A DNA stretch of 64,000 nucleotides from Rhodospirillaceae bacterium (GTDB lineage: Bacteria > Pseudomonadota > Alphaproteobacteria > Rhodospirillales > UBA2165): assembly GCA_018674495.1 (NCBI GenBank), contig JABHAA010000047.1, positions 23,782 through 87,781 of the forward strand. Direction: 5' to 3'. Below the pieces are notes generated by a model that ran no database searches, was not told the DNA's origin, and was given only the letters and a program-made list of their open reading frames with translations. Numbering within the stretch: the stretch's first letter is position 1; every line of letters begins with the position of its first letter. Positions 40,850-50,883 of the stretch are shown here, piece by piece. A program made the translations under genes and the position numbers.

Positions 40850-41467
40850 ATGCTCGATCTTTATTTCTGGACCACCGATAACGGCTATAAGGCGCGCCAC
40901 GGCATGGAAGAATCCGGGCTAGCGCATAATCTGAAACCGGTGGAGTTGCCCAAGCGCGAACAGTTTTCGCCGGAATTTTTAAAAATTAGCCCCGGCCACA
41001 AAATCCCGGCCTTGGTCGATGATGACGGGCCCGGCGGTACGGTAAGCCTGTTCGAATCCGGCGCCATATTGAAATATCTGGGCGAGAAGGCCGGCAACGG
41101 ATTGTACCCCGATGATCCGGCCAAGCGCATAATGGTGGACCAATGGCTGTTCTACGGATCGGCCACCTTCACCACCCATGCCCAGCAATTGGGCCTGTTC
41201 ACCAAGCGCTTTCCCGAGGACGTGCCGCCGGTAAAAACCTATTACCTGGAACAGTTCCACGACTTTTGCAGCATTTTCGATAAGCGCCTGGGCGAAACCG
41301 AATATCTGGCCGGCGATGACTACACCGTCGCCGACATTTCCGCCTACCCGGATATCCACATGTACCATTCCGACGGCGTCGCCACCGGTGATTACCCCAA
41401 CCTCACCCGCTGGCACGATGCCATTCAAGCCCGCCCGGCGGTGGAACGGGCCTGGGGGCCTTACTGA
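40850..41467 (+). CDS. Glutathione S-transferase family protein
   Basis: This 205-residue protein has an N-terminal thioredoxin-like domain (LYFWTTDNGYKARHGMEESG, then KIPALVDDDGPGG and SLFESGAILKYLGEKAG for glutathione binding). A helical C-terminal domain with DYTVADISAYPDIHM follows. The start is fixed by AGGGAGG eight bases before ATG 40850. It resembles the YfcG/YghU group of disulfide-bond reductase-like GSTs. It precedes a DinB-like gene and an esterase, which may form one operon. Confidence 0.9.
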   Translation: MLDLYFWTTDNGYKARHGMEESGLAHNLKPVELPKREQFSPEFLKISPGHKIPALVDDDGPGGTVSLFESGAILKYLGEKAGNGLYPDDPAKRIMVDQWLFYGSATFTTHAQQLGLFTKRFPEDVPPVKTYYLEQFHDFCSIFDKRLGETEYLAGDDYTVADISAYPDIHMYHSDGVATGDYPNLTRWHDAIQARPAVERAWGPY

Positions 41468-41494
41468 TCGGAGCGCTTTAAAAGGGCAGCCGCC

Positions 41495-42010
41495 ATGGGA
41501 ACCGAGATCGAACGCTTTTTGGACCTATACGGCGCCCTGGCGCGGGTGACCCATGACTGGATTGCGGCGGCGCCGGATGATGTTCTGGAATGGGTGCCGG
41601 TTGCTGGCGAAGGCTCCCTGTTCATCGACGGGCGCGGGCGCATGAGCATCCTCGGCCAGTATATCCATATCATTGTCGGCGATCACGTGCAGGCGCCGCA
41701 ACTCGCAACTTGCGATGACGGCGCCAAAATAGACGCATTCGATAAGAACATTGCGGCGAAGCTACGGGCCAGCCCGACCCTGATCGATGACGCCAAGGCG
41801 ATGCACGATGAAGACATGACGCACTTTGCCGCAATTGGCGAAGCCCAGATGGAAAAGCACATCTTGCGGGGCCAACACCAATGGCGGCTGGCCGATTATC
41901 TTTGGAGCATCTATTCCCACCGGGCTTTTCACGTGGGCAATATGGATATCTATTTGCGCGCCTGCGGAGTCACACCGCCGGCCTTCTATCCAACGATACA
42001 GGCGGGCTAA
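41495..42010 (+). CDS. DinB-like family protein
   Basis: A 171-residue helical protein with the three-His metal pattern of the DinB/YfiT fold: a His in YIHIIVGDHVQ, and two in SHRAFHVGNMDIYLRACG. Some members are thiol-dependent S-transferases using bacillithiol or mycothiol. Its place just behind a glutathione S-transferase gene fits thiol chemistry, but this is inference. Confidence 0.75.
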   Translation: MGTEIERFLDLYGALARVTHDWIAAAPDDVLEWVPVAGEGSLFIDGRGRMSILGQYIHIIVGDHVQAPQLATCDDGAKIDAFDKNIAAKLRASPTLIDDAKAMHDEDMTHFAAIGEAQMEKHILRGQHQWRLADYLWSIYSHRAFHVGNMDIYLRACGVTPPAFYPTIQAG

Positions 42011-42029
42011 TTTCAAAAAGGAGCAGGCG

Positions 42030-42884
42030 ATGACCACGGACACCCTGAATTTCACCAACCAGGACTTCACCTATATCAACCACGGTGAGCGGGCCATGAA
42101 CTTGCGCCTGGTGCGCCCCGCCGGCGATGCCACGGTCCCGGCGATCATCGATCTGCATGGCGGCGCCTGGAACAATTCCGGCCCTGAATCCTGCCAGGAG
42201 AGAGGCGAGGTGCTCGCCGCGTCTGGCATCGCGGCGGCGGCGCTCCAATTCCGCCATGGACCGGACCGCTATCCTTCGACCCTGGAAGATATCAATTACG
42301 CAGTGCGCTGGATGAAAGCCAACGCGTCCGAGCTGGGCATCGATGCCGCCCGCATCGGCATTGCGGGCCAATCCAGCGGCGGCCATCTGGCTATGCTGGC
42401 GGCCATGCGGCCCAGTGATGCCCGCTATGGCGCACTGGAGCTGGAAGGCGGCACCAGCATCGACGCCAGCATTGCCTGCGTCGGCATGATGTGGCCGGTG
42501 ATCAATCCTTTGTCCCGCTACCGGTATGCCAAGGGCCTCAACGCCAGCGCCGAGCCGCCGAAATGGTCCGCCCATATTCCGGGCGCCCACGACACCTATT
42601 GGGTGACCGAGGACGCCATGCGCGAAGGCAACCCAATGCTGGCGCTGGAGCGCGGCGAGGCGGTGGAAACGCCGCCGGCGCTTTGGATCCAAGGCCGGCC
42701 GGATGCGGTGCATAATTATGTGGACGAAGATTCCGGCCAGACATTGACCGAGCCGGAACGCTTCGCTGCCAATTACCGCAAAGCCGGCGGCGATATAGAC
42801 GTGCTCTATATAGACCAGGAGACACGCTCATCGACACCGGTGTTTCAGGCGCTGGCGGATTTCTTTGTCAAAAATATGGGCTGA
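42030..42884 (+). CDS. Alpha/beta hydrolase, carboxylesterase/BD-FAE-like
   Basis: This 284-residue esterase has the HGGAWNNSG oxyanion motif of the hormone-sensitive-lipase/feruloyl-esterase-like group and the nucleophile elbow GQSSGGHLAM. AAAAGGAG lies ten bases before ATG 42030, which fixes the start although the frame is open further upstream through the DinB-like gene. A C-terminal catalytic His is not obvious; the last part reads ETRSSTPVFQALADFF, where family members usually have a His before Ser/Thr. This could mean a weakened or altered triad. Confidence 0.83.
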   Translation: MTTDTLNFTNQDFTYINHGERAMNLRLVRPAGDATVPAIIDLHGGAWNNSGPESCQERGEVLAASGIAAAALQFRHGPDRYPSTLEDINYAVRWMKANASELGIDAARIGIAGQSSGGHLAMLAAMRPSDARYGALELEGGTSIDASIACVGMMWPVINPLSRYRYAKGLNASAEPPKWSAHIPGAHDTYWVTEDAMREGNPMLALERGEAVETPPALWIQGRPDAVHNYVDEDSGQTLTEPERFAANYRKAGGDIDVLYIDQETRSSTPVFQALADFFVKNMG

Positions 42885-42893
42885 AAATTTGCG

Positions 42894-43379
42894 CTAGGCG
42901 GGCTCATTTATATCCACCGGCACGCCCGGCTGGTTCTTCGATGCGCGGATACTGAGCGCTGATTTTACGTGGCTGACCTTGGGCGCGGCAGTGAGCTTTT
43001 CGGTCACGAAGCGCTGATAGGTCTCCCAATCCTCGGCGACGATCTTCAACAGAAAATCTGTTTCCCCGGCCAGCATGTGGCATTCACGCACCTCCGGCCA
43101 GCCGCGCACCAGCGTTTCGAATGCGACCAAGTCCGGCTCTGCCTGGCTGTCGAGGCCGACCTGGGCGAACACGGTCACGTTGAAACCCAATGACATGGGA
43201 TCCAACTCGGCGTGGTAGCCGCGAATATAGCCGGCTTCTTCCAACGCCCGCATGCGCCGGAGACATGGCGGCGCCGAGATGCCGACCCGGCGCGCAAGAT
43301 CCACATTGGTGATGCGCCCCTCGTCCTGGAGATCGTGTAAAATATTGCGGTCGATGTGATCAAGTTTGACCCGGTTCAT
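42894..43379 (-). CDS. Lrp/AsnC-family transcriptional regulator
   Basis: A 161-residue regulator with the classic N-terminal helix-turn-helix (LDHIDRNILHDLQDEGRITN, then RVGISAPPCLRRMRALEEAG). A C-terminal RAM domain follows (ECHMLAGETDFLLKIVAEDW). Proteins of this type sense amino acids and often regulate a neighbouring or divergent gene. It diverges from trxB across an AT-rich gap at about 43440-43480 and converges with the esterase. Confidence 0.93.
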   Translation of the reverse strand: MNRVKLDHIDRNILHDLQDEGRITNVDLARRVGISAPPCLRRMRALEEAGYIRGYHAELDPMSLGFNVTVFAQVGLDSQAEPDLVAFETLVRGWPEVRECHMLAGETDFLLKIVAEDWETYQRFVTEKLTAAPKVSHVKSALSIRASKNQPGVPVDINEPA

Positions 43380-43618
43380 CGGCTACCATCCCTTTTCCCT
43401 CACCCGGTTGGGTTCCAATACTAATTCTAGCGGTCCGTTTGCGCAATAATATTTCAAAAATGGAAAATATAATTTCGTGGCGCCCAGTGGAGCCCATGCG
43501 CGCCCTTCACCGAAAATTGTGCCGGGCGGGGCGGCCGGTAAGCCGGTGACCGCTTGCGCCGGGCGGGCGGCAGACCTATTTTAAGGCCAGAATTCACCAA
43601 ATTGGAGCCGCATCTGTT

Positions 43619-44590
43619 ATGGACAGCCACCACGCGAAAGTTTTGATCCTGGGATCCGGCGCCGCCGGATTGACATCCGCCATTTATACCGCCCGCGCCG
43701 GGCTGGAACCTACTCTGGTCCACGGTATGCAACCCGGCGGCCAGATGACTATCACCACCGATGTGGAGAATTATCCCGGTTTCGCCGATGTGATCCAGGG
43801 CCCCTGGCTGATGGAACAGATGCAGGCCCAGGCCGAAAACGTGGGCACCAACATGATCGCCGATCTTATCACCGAGGCCGATCTATCCTCCGCGCCGTTC
43901 CGCCTGAAGGGCGATTCCGGCGACGAATATACGGCCGATGCACTGATCATCTGCACCGGCGCCGAGGCCCGCTGGCTGGGGTTGGCGAGTGAACAGACCT
44001 ATCAGGGCTTTGGCGTTTCGGCCTGCGCCACTTGCGACGGTTTTTTCTACCGGGGCCTGGAAGTGGCGGTCATCGGCGGCGGTAACACGGCGGTGGAAGA
44101 AGCTCTATATCTGACCAACCACGCCGACAAGGTGACGCTGATCCACCGGCGCGATGAGTTGCGCGCCGAAAAGATGCTGCAAACCCGCCTCCTCGGTCAC
44201 GACAAGGTTGAGGTGATGTGGGATTCGGTGCTGGATGAGGTGCTCGGCAAGACCGAAGGGCCGATGCCCGAGGTGACCGGCATCAAGGTGCGCAACGTAA
44301 AAACCGATGGCGTGACCGAACTGGACTTATCGGGCGTGTTTGTCGCCATCGGCCATACGCCGAACACGGATTTGTTTAAAGGCCAACTTGATCTGGACGA
44401 TGAAGGCTATTTGATCACCAATCCAGACAGCACCGGCACCAAAATCCCGGGGGTATTTGCCGCCGGCGATGTCCAGGACAACAAGTTCCGCCAAGCCGTT
44501 ACGGCGGCCGGAACCGGCTGCATGGCGGCCCTGGAAGTGGAAAAATATCTGGCCGCCAAGGAGGCCGGCGAATTGGAAGCGGCCGAATAG
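43619..44590 (+). CDS. trxB: Thioredoxin-disulfide reductase
   Basis: This 323-residue flavoenzyme transfers electrons from NADPH through FAD to thioredoxin. The FAD Rossmann motif is [20 protein letters not shown], and the redox disulfide is Cys136-Ala-Thr-Cys139 ([13 protein letters not shown]). The NADPH motif is [15 protein letters not shown] with [10 protein letters not shown], and the C-terminal FAD patch is [21 protein letters not shown] LysR regulator follows in the same direction. Confidence 0.97.
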   Translation: MDSHHAKVLILGSGAAGLTSAIYTARAGLEPTLVHGMQPGGQMTITTDVENYPGFADVIQGPWLMEQMQAQAENVGTNMIADLITEADLSSAPFRLKGDSGDEYTADALIICTGAEARWLGLASEQTYQGFGVSACATCDGFFYRGLEVAVIGGGNTAVEEALYLTNHADKVTLIHRRDELRAEKMLQTRLLGHDKVEVMWDSVLDEVLGKTEGPMPEVTGIKVRNVKTDGVTELDLSGVFVAIGHTPNTDLFKGQLDLDDEGYLITNPDSTGTKIPGVFAAGDVQDNKFRQAVTAAGTGCMAALEVEKYLAAKEAGELEAAE

Positions 44591-44698
44591 GCTTCGTTTA
44601 ATTCAGGCGAATTTCGCATAAAGCTACCATCCGACCCGCATCCTGGATTATATTGGATTCCGGGGGTTAGATTTCCCTGAAAGAGCGGCGAGGCGGAT

Positions 44699-45598
44699 AT
44701 GGACTGGGACAAGTTAAGAATATTTCATGCGGTGGCCGAGGCCGGCAGCTTTACCCATGCCGGCGAGACCCTGAATTTGAGCCAGTCGGCGATCAGCCGC
44801 CAGATATCCTCGCTCGAACAAAGCATCGCCGTCAGCCTGTTCCACCGCCATGCGCGCGGTCTGATCCTGACTGAACAGGGCGAGGACTTGTACCTCACGG
44901 CGCACAACATATTCCACCAGCTAGCCATGGCCGAGGCGCGTCTGACCGATAGCCGCGAGCGCCCGCAAGGCCCCTTGAAGATCACCACCACGGTCGGCTT
45001 CGGCTCGGTCTGGCTGACGCCGCGCATCAAGGAGTTTCTGGATCTCTATCCGGAAATCGATGTTTCCATCGTTTTGGTCTATGACGATCTCGATCTGTCC
45101 ATGCGCGAGGCCGATGTGGCCATACGGCTGACACCGCCGCGCCAGCCCGACCTGATCCAGCGCCATTTGATGAGCATCCAGCATAATGTTTACGCGTCTC
45201 CAGAATACCTCAAAGAACACGGCATGCCGCAAAAGCCGGAAGATTTGGACAATCACAAGATCATCACCTTCGGCGAGGAGGTGGGCGATCAGATCGATTT
45301 GATCCCGGCCCTGAACTTCCTGGTCTATTCCGGGCGCGACAAAAGCGATCCGCGCAAGCCGGTTCTGCAGGTCAACAATGTCTATGGCATTTATCGGGCG
45401 GTGCTATCCGGCCTCGGCCTCGGCGCCTTGCCAGATTACTTTCAGGTGGGTACCACGTCGCTGGTGCGGGTGCTGCCGGAAATGCAAAGCCCTCCCACCG
45501 AGGTTTATTTCGTCTACCCCGAAGAACTGCGCCATTCGGCGCGCATTGAAGTGTTCCGCGACTTTTTGGTGCGCAAAGTAATCGAATCGCGTAGTTGA
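44699..45598 (+). CDS. LysR-family transcriptional regulator
   Basis: A 299-residue full-length regulator. Its helix-turn-helix begins MDWDKLRIFHAVAEAGSFTH and continues LNLSQSAISRQISSLEQSI. The effector domain begins near residue 90 (GPLKITTTVGFGSVWLTP). It follows trxB by 108 bp in the same direction, an order common in alphaproteobacteria. No nearby divergent target is apparent. The 449-bp region downstream holds a probable small RNA gene. Confidence 0.93.
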   Translation: MDWDKLRIFHAVAEAGSFTHAGETLNLSQSAISRQISSLEQSIAVSLFHRHARGLILTEQGEDLYLTAHNIFHQLAMAEARLTDSRERPQGPLKITTTVGFGSVWLTPRIKEFLDLYPEIDVSIVLVYDDLDLSMREADVAIRLTPPRQPDLIQRHLMSIQHNVYASPEYLKEHGMPQKPEDLDNHKIITFGEEVGDQIDLIPALNFLVYSGRDKSDPRKPVLQVNNVYGIYRAVLSGLGLGALPDYFQVGTTSLVRVLPEMQSPPTEVYFVYPEELRHSARIEVFRDFLVRKVIESRS

Positions 45599-45653
45599 CG
45601 AAATAGGTTTACGCTCCATCCCAGATTGCGGTCAAAATGCACCAATATTATTT

Positions 45654-45672
45654 GATAATGATATTCATTCGC
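45654..45672. promoter_or_regulatory. Fur-box-like sequence
   Basis: GATAATGATATTCATTCGC matches the classical 19-bp Fur consensus at 16 positions. It lies in AT-rich DNA about 96 bp upstream of the -35 box of the small RNA gene. Many alphaproteobacteria use Fur mainly for manganese and use RirA or Irr for iron, so the role is uncertain. Confidence 0.35.
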
Positions 45673-45767
45673 ATATTTTAGATTATATTTATCCGCAACA
45701 ACAATGTAATATATTGTAATATAACAATAATTTATCCATGCAAAAAATGCATAGGTGGGCTTCGCGA

Positions 45768-45796
45768 TTGGCAGTTGTTTTCTGGGTAAATAATAC
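45768..45796 (+). promoter_or_regulatory. Sigma-70-like promoter of the small RNA gene
   Basis: TTGGCA and TAATAC are separated by exactly 17 bp. Transcription would start near 45803, just before the first hairpin of the candidate RNA. Confidence 0.55.
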
Positions 45797-45802
45797 CTAA
45801 TT

Positions 45803-45944
45803 ATTGATCAGCGACGTTGATGTATGTCCGTCGCAGTTTTGGGCTTCGGCCCGGAACGAGGGGTCTTCGGACCCTACGTCTCCCAGACGTGAAGCCTCCC
45901 TGTTAAACTTGCTGGAAAGCCTCGGCTTTCCAGCATTTTTTTTT
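45803..45944 (+). ncRNA. Candidate small RNA, about 140 nt
   Basis: No protein-coding frame fits, but the stretch has a promoter, a chain of hairpins and a terminator. The hairpins are GCGACG...CGTCGC (45811-45834), GGGC-TTCG-GCCC (45841-45852), GGGTC-TTCG-GACCC (45861-45874) and ACGTCT-CCC-AGACGT (45876-45890). An unpaired GAAGCCTCCCTG follows, whose CCTCCC could pair with ribosome binding sites. The terminator hairpin closes the transcript. Two UUCG tetraloops argue for selection on RNA structure. I do not recognise it as 6S, tmRNA, RNase P or SRP RNA; similar CCTCC-exposing sRNAs exist in alphaproteobacteria. Confidence 0.6.
45911..45944 (+). terminator. Intrinsic terminator of the small RNA gene
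   Basis: GCTGGAAAGCC and GGCTTTCCAGC are perfectly complementary across two central bases and are followed by A and nine T. One of the strongest terminator hairpins in the window. Positions 45945-46047 contain no further gene. Confidence 0.88.
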
Positions 45945-46047
45945 AAATTCAATGATGCGCGCCGGAACATATTCGGTTTGGGCAGCAACAAGGGCGCGCC
46001 GCTTGCGTGGCGCGCCCCGAAATTACTCTCCTAGCCGGATGGCTGGA

Positions 46048-46392
46048 TCAGGCGTCTTCGACGCTGGTTTCGACGCCGGCGTCGGTGAAGACCTGTTTCA
46101 ACTCTCCGCTTTCATACATTTCGCGGATAATATCACAGCCGCCAACGAACTCGCCCTTTACATAGAGCTGCGGGATGGTAGGCCAGTTGGAAAACTGTTT
46201 GATGCCTTCGCGGATTTCGCCGTCCTGAAGCACGTCGACGCCCTTGAATTCGACGCCCGAAAGCATCAATGCCTGCACCACGGCGGCGGAGAAGCCGCAT
46301 TGGGGAAAGCTGGGCGAGCCCTTCATGAAAAGGGTGACGGGCGCAGAATCAATTTCTGATTGGATACGTTCAAAAGCGGGGTTGTCGTTCAT
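46048..46392 (-). CDS. grxD: Monothiol glutaredoxin, Grx4 family
   Basis: A 114-residue CGFS-type glutaredoxin (active site Cys32 in [12 protein letters not shown]), with the glutathione-binding [19 protein letters not shown]. Such proteins carry a glutathione-bridged [2Fe-2S] cluster and pass it on, usually in partnership with BolA. bolA lies 40 bp upstream on the same strand, a conserved alphaproteobacterial pair. Confidence 0.97.
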   Translation of the reverse strand: MNDNPAFERIQSEIDSAPVTLFMKGSPSFPQCGFSAAVVQALMLSGVEFKGVDVLQDGEIREGIKQFSNWPTIPQLYVKGEFVGGCDIIREMYESGELKQVFTDAGVETSVEDA

Positions 46393-46432
46393 GGTGTCCT
46401 CTTTGCGCTAGTGTGAATTTGTTATGTGCTGT

Positions 46433-46669
46433 TCAATTCTCGGGCACGCTGGTCTGCAGCGCCAAGGCGTGCAGATCGGTGCCCATCTTGCCTTCGAGGG
46501 CGGCGTAGACTAGCTGGTGCTGCTTGATGCGGGGCATCCCTTCGAACGCCGGTGATACCACATAGGCGGCATAATGATCGCCATCGCCGCGCAGATCTTC
46601 GATCGTGACGTTGGCGTCCGGTATGCCGGCCTTTATCAGCCGTTCAATCTCGCCGATGTCCATTGCCAT
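46433..46669 (-). CDS. bolA: BolA-family protein
   Basis: A 78-residue BolA-like protein. The conserved region includes DGDHYAAYVVSPAFEG and RIKQHQLVYAALEGKMGTDLHALALQT, with the invariant His in the latter as a possible cluster ligand. It forms a heterodimer with CGFS glutaredoxins for iron-sulfur cluster handling or iron sensing. Located between purL and grxD. Confidence 0.95.
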   Translation of the reverse strand: MAMDIGEIERLIKAGIPDANVTIEDLRGDGDHYAAYVVSPAFEGMPRIKQHQLVYAALEGKMGTDLHALALQTSVPEN

Positions 46670-46824
46670 AAATGTCGTTCCTCAATTTTCGGTTCGGTCG
46701 TGACTTTGTAGCCGGTATTGTCCAACTTAGGGTCCACAAAATCTATGCGGATATACTGTAGGAGATTACTATGGAATATAGGATATTTCCTTCTCTAGGC
46801 AAGTGGGTGCGGATCAAATTCCGT

Positions 46825-49011
46825 TTACGCCGCGCCCATATAGTCCGGCAGCCAGGCTTCAAAGATCGCTGCTAAATCCTCGATGGCGGCGCTTTCACCG
46901 GCGAAAGTCAGGAAATCGCCGCCTGTCTCGCCAATCTTCGATGCCGGAATGCCGGCAGCTTCCGCCGCTTGGAGTACAGCGCCGGCGTCTTCCGTGACGA
47001 GAAGATAGCGGCCCTGGTCTTCGCCGTAAGCCCAGGCGTGCCGCGGCAGGTCGCCGGACAAATCATCAACGGTCGCACCGATGCCAGCCGCCATGGCCAT
47101 TTCGGCCAGCGCCACCAGCAATCCGCCATCAGATAGATCGTGGCAGGCGTTGACCGAGCCGTCCAGGATCTGCCCGCGCACGAAATCGCCGCAGCTGCGC
47201 TCGGCGGCCAAATCCACAGCCGGCGGCGCGCCCTCTTCACGGCCGAGGATTTCGCGCAAATAGATCGACTGGCCAAGATGGCCAACCGTATCGCCGATCA
47301 GAATGATCGCATCGCTGATCCGGGCAAAACCGATGCCTACCGCCACCTCGCAATCGTCGATCAGTCCGACGGCGCCGATAGCCGGCGTCGGCAAAATCGC
47401 CTCGCCCGCAGTCTCGTTATAAAAACTGACATTTCCGGAAACCACCGGGAAATCCAAGGCGATGCAGGCATCCGATATGCCTTCGATAGCGCCGACGAAC
47501 TGGCCCATGATGCGCGGCCGCTCTGGATTGCCGAAATTCATATTGTCGGTGACCGCCAAGGGCGCGGCGCCAATGGCGGTGAGATTGCGCCACGCCTCGG
47601 CCACCGCTTGGCGGCCGCCTTCGGTGGGATCGGCAAAGCAATAGCGGGGCGTGCAATCGGTGGTCATGGCGAGGCCCTTGTCCGTATCTTGGACGCGCAC
47701 CAGCGCCGCATCGCCGCCCGGGCGGGCCACCGTATCGTTCATCACCAGATGATCATATTGCTCCCAGATCCAGCGTTTGGAACACATGTCCGGCGCGCCC
47801 AAAATAGTGCGCAGCGCGCCCATGATGCTGTCCGGCGCCGCCACGTCGCCCGCAGCCAGAACCGGTTGCAGCGGCGTCTTCTCCCAGGGCCTGTCATATT
47901 CCGGCGATGCCAGGGCCAACGGATCGATGGGCAGATCGGCGGCAATCTCGCCGCCCATTTTCATCACCATGCGCCCCGTATCGGTGAGGTGCCCGACGAC
48001 GGCAAAATCCAGCTCCCATTTATCGAATACGGCACGCGCGGTATCTTCGGAGCCGGGCTTCAATACCATGAGCATGCGCTCCTGGCTTTCCGATAATAGA
48101 AACTCATAAGCGGTCATATTCGCCTCGCGGGCCGGCACCGCATCCAGATCCATCTCGACGCCGACACCGCCCTTGGAGGCCATTTCGAAGCTCGACGAGG
48201 TCAGCCCGGCGGCGCCCATATCCTGGATGGCGACGATGCAATCGGTCTGCATCAGCTCCAGGCACGCCTCGATCAACAATTTTTCGGTGAACGGATCGCC
48301 GACCTGCACCGTCGGGCGCTTTTCTTCTGAATCATCGTTGAATTCGGCCGACGCCATGGTGGCGCCATGGATGCCGTCGCGCCCGGTTTTGGAGCCCACA
48401 TAAACGACGCTGTTGCCGGCCCCGGTCGCCGCCGAATAGAAAATCCGGTCCTGCGCGGCGATGCCGACGGTCATGGCATTGACCAAGATATTGCCGTCGT
48501 AGGACGAATGGAACTCGCAAGCGCCGCCGACCGTCGGCACGCCAACGCAGTTGCCGTACCCGCCGATGCCGGCGACCACGCCCGAAACCAGATGCCGGGT
48601 CTTGGCGTGATCGGGGCTGCCGAAACGCAGCGCATTCAAATTGGCGATGGGGCGCGCGCCCATGGTGAAGACGTCGCGCAAGATGCCGCCGACGCCGGTG
48701 GCGGCGCCTTGATAGGGCTCAATAAAAGAAGGGTGATTGTGGCTTTCCATCTTGAAGATGACCGCCATGCCGTCGCCGATATCGACGACGCCAGCATTCT
48801 CGCCGGGCCCGCAAATCACGTTCGGGCCTTCGGTGGGCAAAGTCTTCAGCCACTTTTTTGATGATTTGTAGGAACAATGCTCGGACCACATGACGCTGAA
48901 AACGCCAAGCTCGGTCAGGTTCGGCTCGCGCCCGAGAATATCCAGAACCTTTTGGTATTCCGCATCGCTCAAACCATGCTCGGCGATCACATCGGTGGTG
49001 ATGGCGTCCAT
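46825..49011 (-). CDS. purL: Phosphoribosylformylglycinamidine synthase subunit PurL
   Basis: A 728-residue ATP-dependent synthase of purine step four, of the small three-component type that works with PurQ and PurS. Family stretches include [20 protein letters not shown] at the N-terminus, [20 protein letters not shown] with the catalytic His, [20 protein letters not shown], and [18 protein letters not shown] start at ATG 49011, which overlaps the purQ stop by one base (TAATG). An upstream extension in the same frame to 49209 runs antisense to no gene but through purQ in another frame, and is not real. Confidence 0.98.
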   Translation of the reverse strand: MDAITTDVIAEHGLSDAEYQKVLDILGREPNLTELGVFSVMWSEHCSYKSSKKWLKTLPTEGPNVICGPGENAGVVDIGDGMAVIFKMESHNHPSFIEPYQGAATGVGGILRDVFTMGARPIANLNALRFGSPDHAKTRHLVSGVVAGIGGYGNCVGVPTVGGACEFHSSYDGNILVNAMTVGIAAQDRIFYSAATGAGNSVVYVGSKTGRDGIHGATMASAEFNDDSEEKRPTVQVGDPFTEKLLIEACLELMQTDCIVAIQDMGAAGLTSSSFEMASKGGVGVEMDLDAVPAREANMTAYEFLLSESQERMLMVLKPGSEDTARAVFDKWELDFAVVGHLTDTGRMVMKMGGEIAADLPIDPLALASPEYDRPWEKTPLQPVLAAGDVAAPDSIMGALRTILGAPDMCSKRWIWEQYDHLVMNDTVARPGGDAALVRVQDTDKGLAMTTDCTPRYCFADPTEGGRQAVAEAWRNLTAIGAAPLAVTDNMNFGNPERPRIMGQFVGAIEGISDACIALDFPVVSGNVSFYNETAGEAILPTPAIGAVGLIDDCEVAVGIGFARISDAIILIGDTVGHLGQSIYLREILGREEGAPPAVDLAAERSCGDFVRGQILDGSVNACHDLSDGGLLVALAEMAMAAGIGATVDDLSGDLPRHAWAYGEDQGRYLLVTEDAGAVLQAAEAAGIPASKIGETGGDFLTFAGESAAIEDLAAIFEAWLPDYMGAA

Positions 49012-49709
49012 TACGCTGGCCCCGCCAGCGCCGCCGCGACGCCATCGAACAGGGCTTTGCCGCCGGTGCCGCCGATCAGATCTTCGATGGCGTCTTCCGG
49101 GTGCGGCATCATGCCCAGCACATTGCCGGCGTCGTTGTAAATGCCGGCAATGGCGCGCTGGGAGCCATTGGGATTGGCCGCATCGGTCAGCTTGCCATCC
49201 GCGTCGCAATAACGAACAGCCACCCGCCCCTCGCCTTCGAGCCGGTCCAGGGTCGCATCGTCGGCGAAAAAATTGCCGTCGTGATGGGCCACCGGCACGC
49301 GCATCACATCGCCCGCCGAATAGCCGCCAAGAAACACGCTATCGGCGTTGTCGATGCGCAAATGCACATCCTTGCAGATGAATTTCAGCCCGGCATTGCG
49401 CATCAGCGCGCCGGGCAGCAATCCGGCTTCGCAAAGCACTTGAAAGCCGTTGCAGACACCCAACACGGCCACCCCCCGTTCGGCGGCGCGGCGCACCTGG
49501 CCGATCACCGGCGATTGCGCCGCCATCGCGCCGGCGCGCAGATAATCGCCGTAGGAAAAGCCGCCGGGAATGACGATCAGATCGGTTTCGGGCAGCTCGG
49601 TCTCGGTATGCCAAACCTCGTCGGGCGCGGCGCCAAAGGCTTGGCTAAGCGCCATAACCATGTCGCGCTCACGGTTCGATCCGGGAAAGACGATGATGGA
49701 AGATTTCAT
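49011..49709 (-). CDS. purQ: Phosphoribosylformylglycinamidine synthase subunit PurQ
   Basis: A 232-residue glutaminase that feeds ammonia to PurL. Class I amidotransferase marks are the oxyanion loop [20 protein letters not shown], the nucleophile in [20 protein letters not shown], and the His/Glu pair in [16 protein letters not shown]. Sits between purS and purL on one strand, with translational coupling to purL. Confidence 0.97.
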   Translation of the reverse strand: MKSSIIVFPGSNRERDMVMALSQAFGAAPDEVWHTETELPETDLIVIPGGFSYGDYLRAGAMAAQSPVIGQVRRAAERGVAVLGVCNGFQVLCEAGLLPGALMRNAGLKFICKDVHLRIDNADSVFLGGYSAGDVMRVPVAHHDGNFFADDATLDRLEGEGRVAVRYCDADGKLTDAANPNGSQRAIAGIYNDAGNVLGMMPHPEDAIEDLIGGTGGKALFDGVAAALAGPA

Positions 49710-49736
49710 ATTGTTCCGAGGGTGGCCGGTGTCATT

Positions 49737-49979
49737 TCAGGCTTCAATCTCAATCTCATAATTTTCGATCACCATATTGGCCAGCAATTGGCGGCACATG
49801 GCGTCAACTTGGGTTTTGGCTTCCTCGGCATCGTTGCCGGCGAGGTCGATCTCGATATATTTGCCCTGGCGCACTTCGCCGAGGCCATCGAAGCCGAGCG
49901 CTTCGAGCGCATGACCGACGGCTTTTCCTTGCGGATCAAGCACGCCCGGTTTCAGCGTGACATGGATTTTTGCTTTCAA
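49737..49979 (-). CDS. purS: Phosphoribosylformylglycinamidine synthase subunit PurS
   Basis: An 80-residue small subunit that bridges PurL and PurQ. The sequence MKAKIHVTLKPGVLDPQGKA and the following VGHALEALGFDGLGEVRQGK are typical. It lies 27 bp upstream of purQ and just downstream of purC. Confidence 0.96.
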   Translation of the reverse strand: MKAKIHVTLKPGVLDPQGKAVGHALEALGFDGLGEVRQGKYIEIDLAGNDAEEAKTQVDAMCRQLLANMVIENYEIEIEA

Positions 49980-50005
49980 ACGCGCCGCCCCTCAAATTTC
50001 TATCG

Positions 50006-50770
50006 TTACTGTACCAGGGTCGGACCCTGGACGTCGCCAGGGCCGGGATCAGGCAAAATGCCAAGCCGGCGCGCGACCTCCTGATAGGCCTGTTCGATAT
50101 CCCCCATATCCCGGTGGAAACGGTCGATATCGAGTTTTTCATTGGTTTCCGCGTCCCACAAACGGCAGTTATCTGGGCTGATCTCGTCGGCGATCATGAT
50201 GCGCATCTGCTCGCCGTCCCAAAGGCGGCCAAATTCCAGGCGGAAATCCACCAGCCGGATGCCGATGGCGAGGAACAATCCGCTCATGAAATCATTGGCG
50301 CGCAAGGCCAGATTCATCATCTCGTCAATCTCGTGATGATTGGCCCAGCCGAAGGCGGTGATGTGCTCTTCCAGCACCAAGGGATCGCCCAGTTCTTCGT
50401 TCTTGTAATAGAACTCGACAATGGAACGGCCCAAGGGCTGGCCCTCATCCAGACCGAAGCGCTTGGCCAGGGAGCCGGCCACCAGATTTCGCACCATCAC
50501 CTGGATCGGGATGATTTCCACCTCGCGCAACAACTGCTCGCGCATGTTGAGGCGGCGGAGGAAATGGGTGGGGATGCCAACCTCGCCCAAGCGGGTCATG
50601 ACAAATTCGGATATACGGTTATTGATCACGCCCTTGCCGGTAATGATGCCGCGCTTTTGGTTCCGCCGGCCAGCGGCGTCGTCCTTGAAATAGGCGACGA
50701 TGGTCCCCGGCTCCGGCCCTTCGAAAAGGTCTTTGGCCGTTCCTTCGTAAATTTTTCTACGTCTTGCCAT
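50006..50770 (-). CDS. purC: SAICAR synthetase (phosphoribosylaminoimidazole-succinocarboxamide synthase)
   Basis: A 254-residue purine enzyme joining aspartate to CAIR using ATP. The start [20 protein letters not shown] is the classic KIYEGKAK-type opening, so ATG 50770 is chosen although the frame is open to 50887. Conserved patches include [35 protein letters not shown] and [15 protein letters not shown] with [13 protein letters not shown]. First gene of the purC-purS-purQ-purL set. Confidence 0.97.
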   Translation of the reverse strand: MARRRKIYEGTAKDLFEGPEPGTIVAYFKDDAAGRRNQKRGIITGKGVINNRISEFVMTRLGEVGIPTHFLRRLNMREQLLREVEIIPIQVMVRNLVAGSLAKRFGLDEGQPLGRSIVEFYYKNEELGDPLVLEEHITAFGWANHHEIDEMMNLALRANDFMSGLFLAIGIRLVDFRLEFGRLWDGEQMRIMIADEISPDNCRLWDAETNEKLDIDRFHRDMGDIEQAYQEVARRLGILPDPGPGDVQGPTLVQ

Positions 50771-50883
50771 AATCTTGGAATTCCAAAAGCGCCCTTGAGG
50801 CTGGGGGTTCGGGCCGGTAAATGCCGACCGCCCGGCGCTACGGGATACCTGTCCCCTATAGCAGGGGTTGGCGGTCAATACAA

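Noticed and set aside
45803..45944. 6S RNA, tmRNA or RNase P RNA interpretation of the small RNA
   Set aside because: There is no pairing of the 5' and 3' ends, no large central bubble and none of the conserved sequences of those RNAs; it is instead a linear chain of short hairpins.
47140..48096. 318-codon plus-strand frame opposite purL
   Set aside because: Arg/His/Gln-rich shadow of a strongly conserved enzyme.
49012..49209. 66-codon N-terminal extension of PurL
   Set aside because: Arg-rich shadow of purQ. The conserved PurL start is at 49011 and overlaps the purQ stop.
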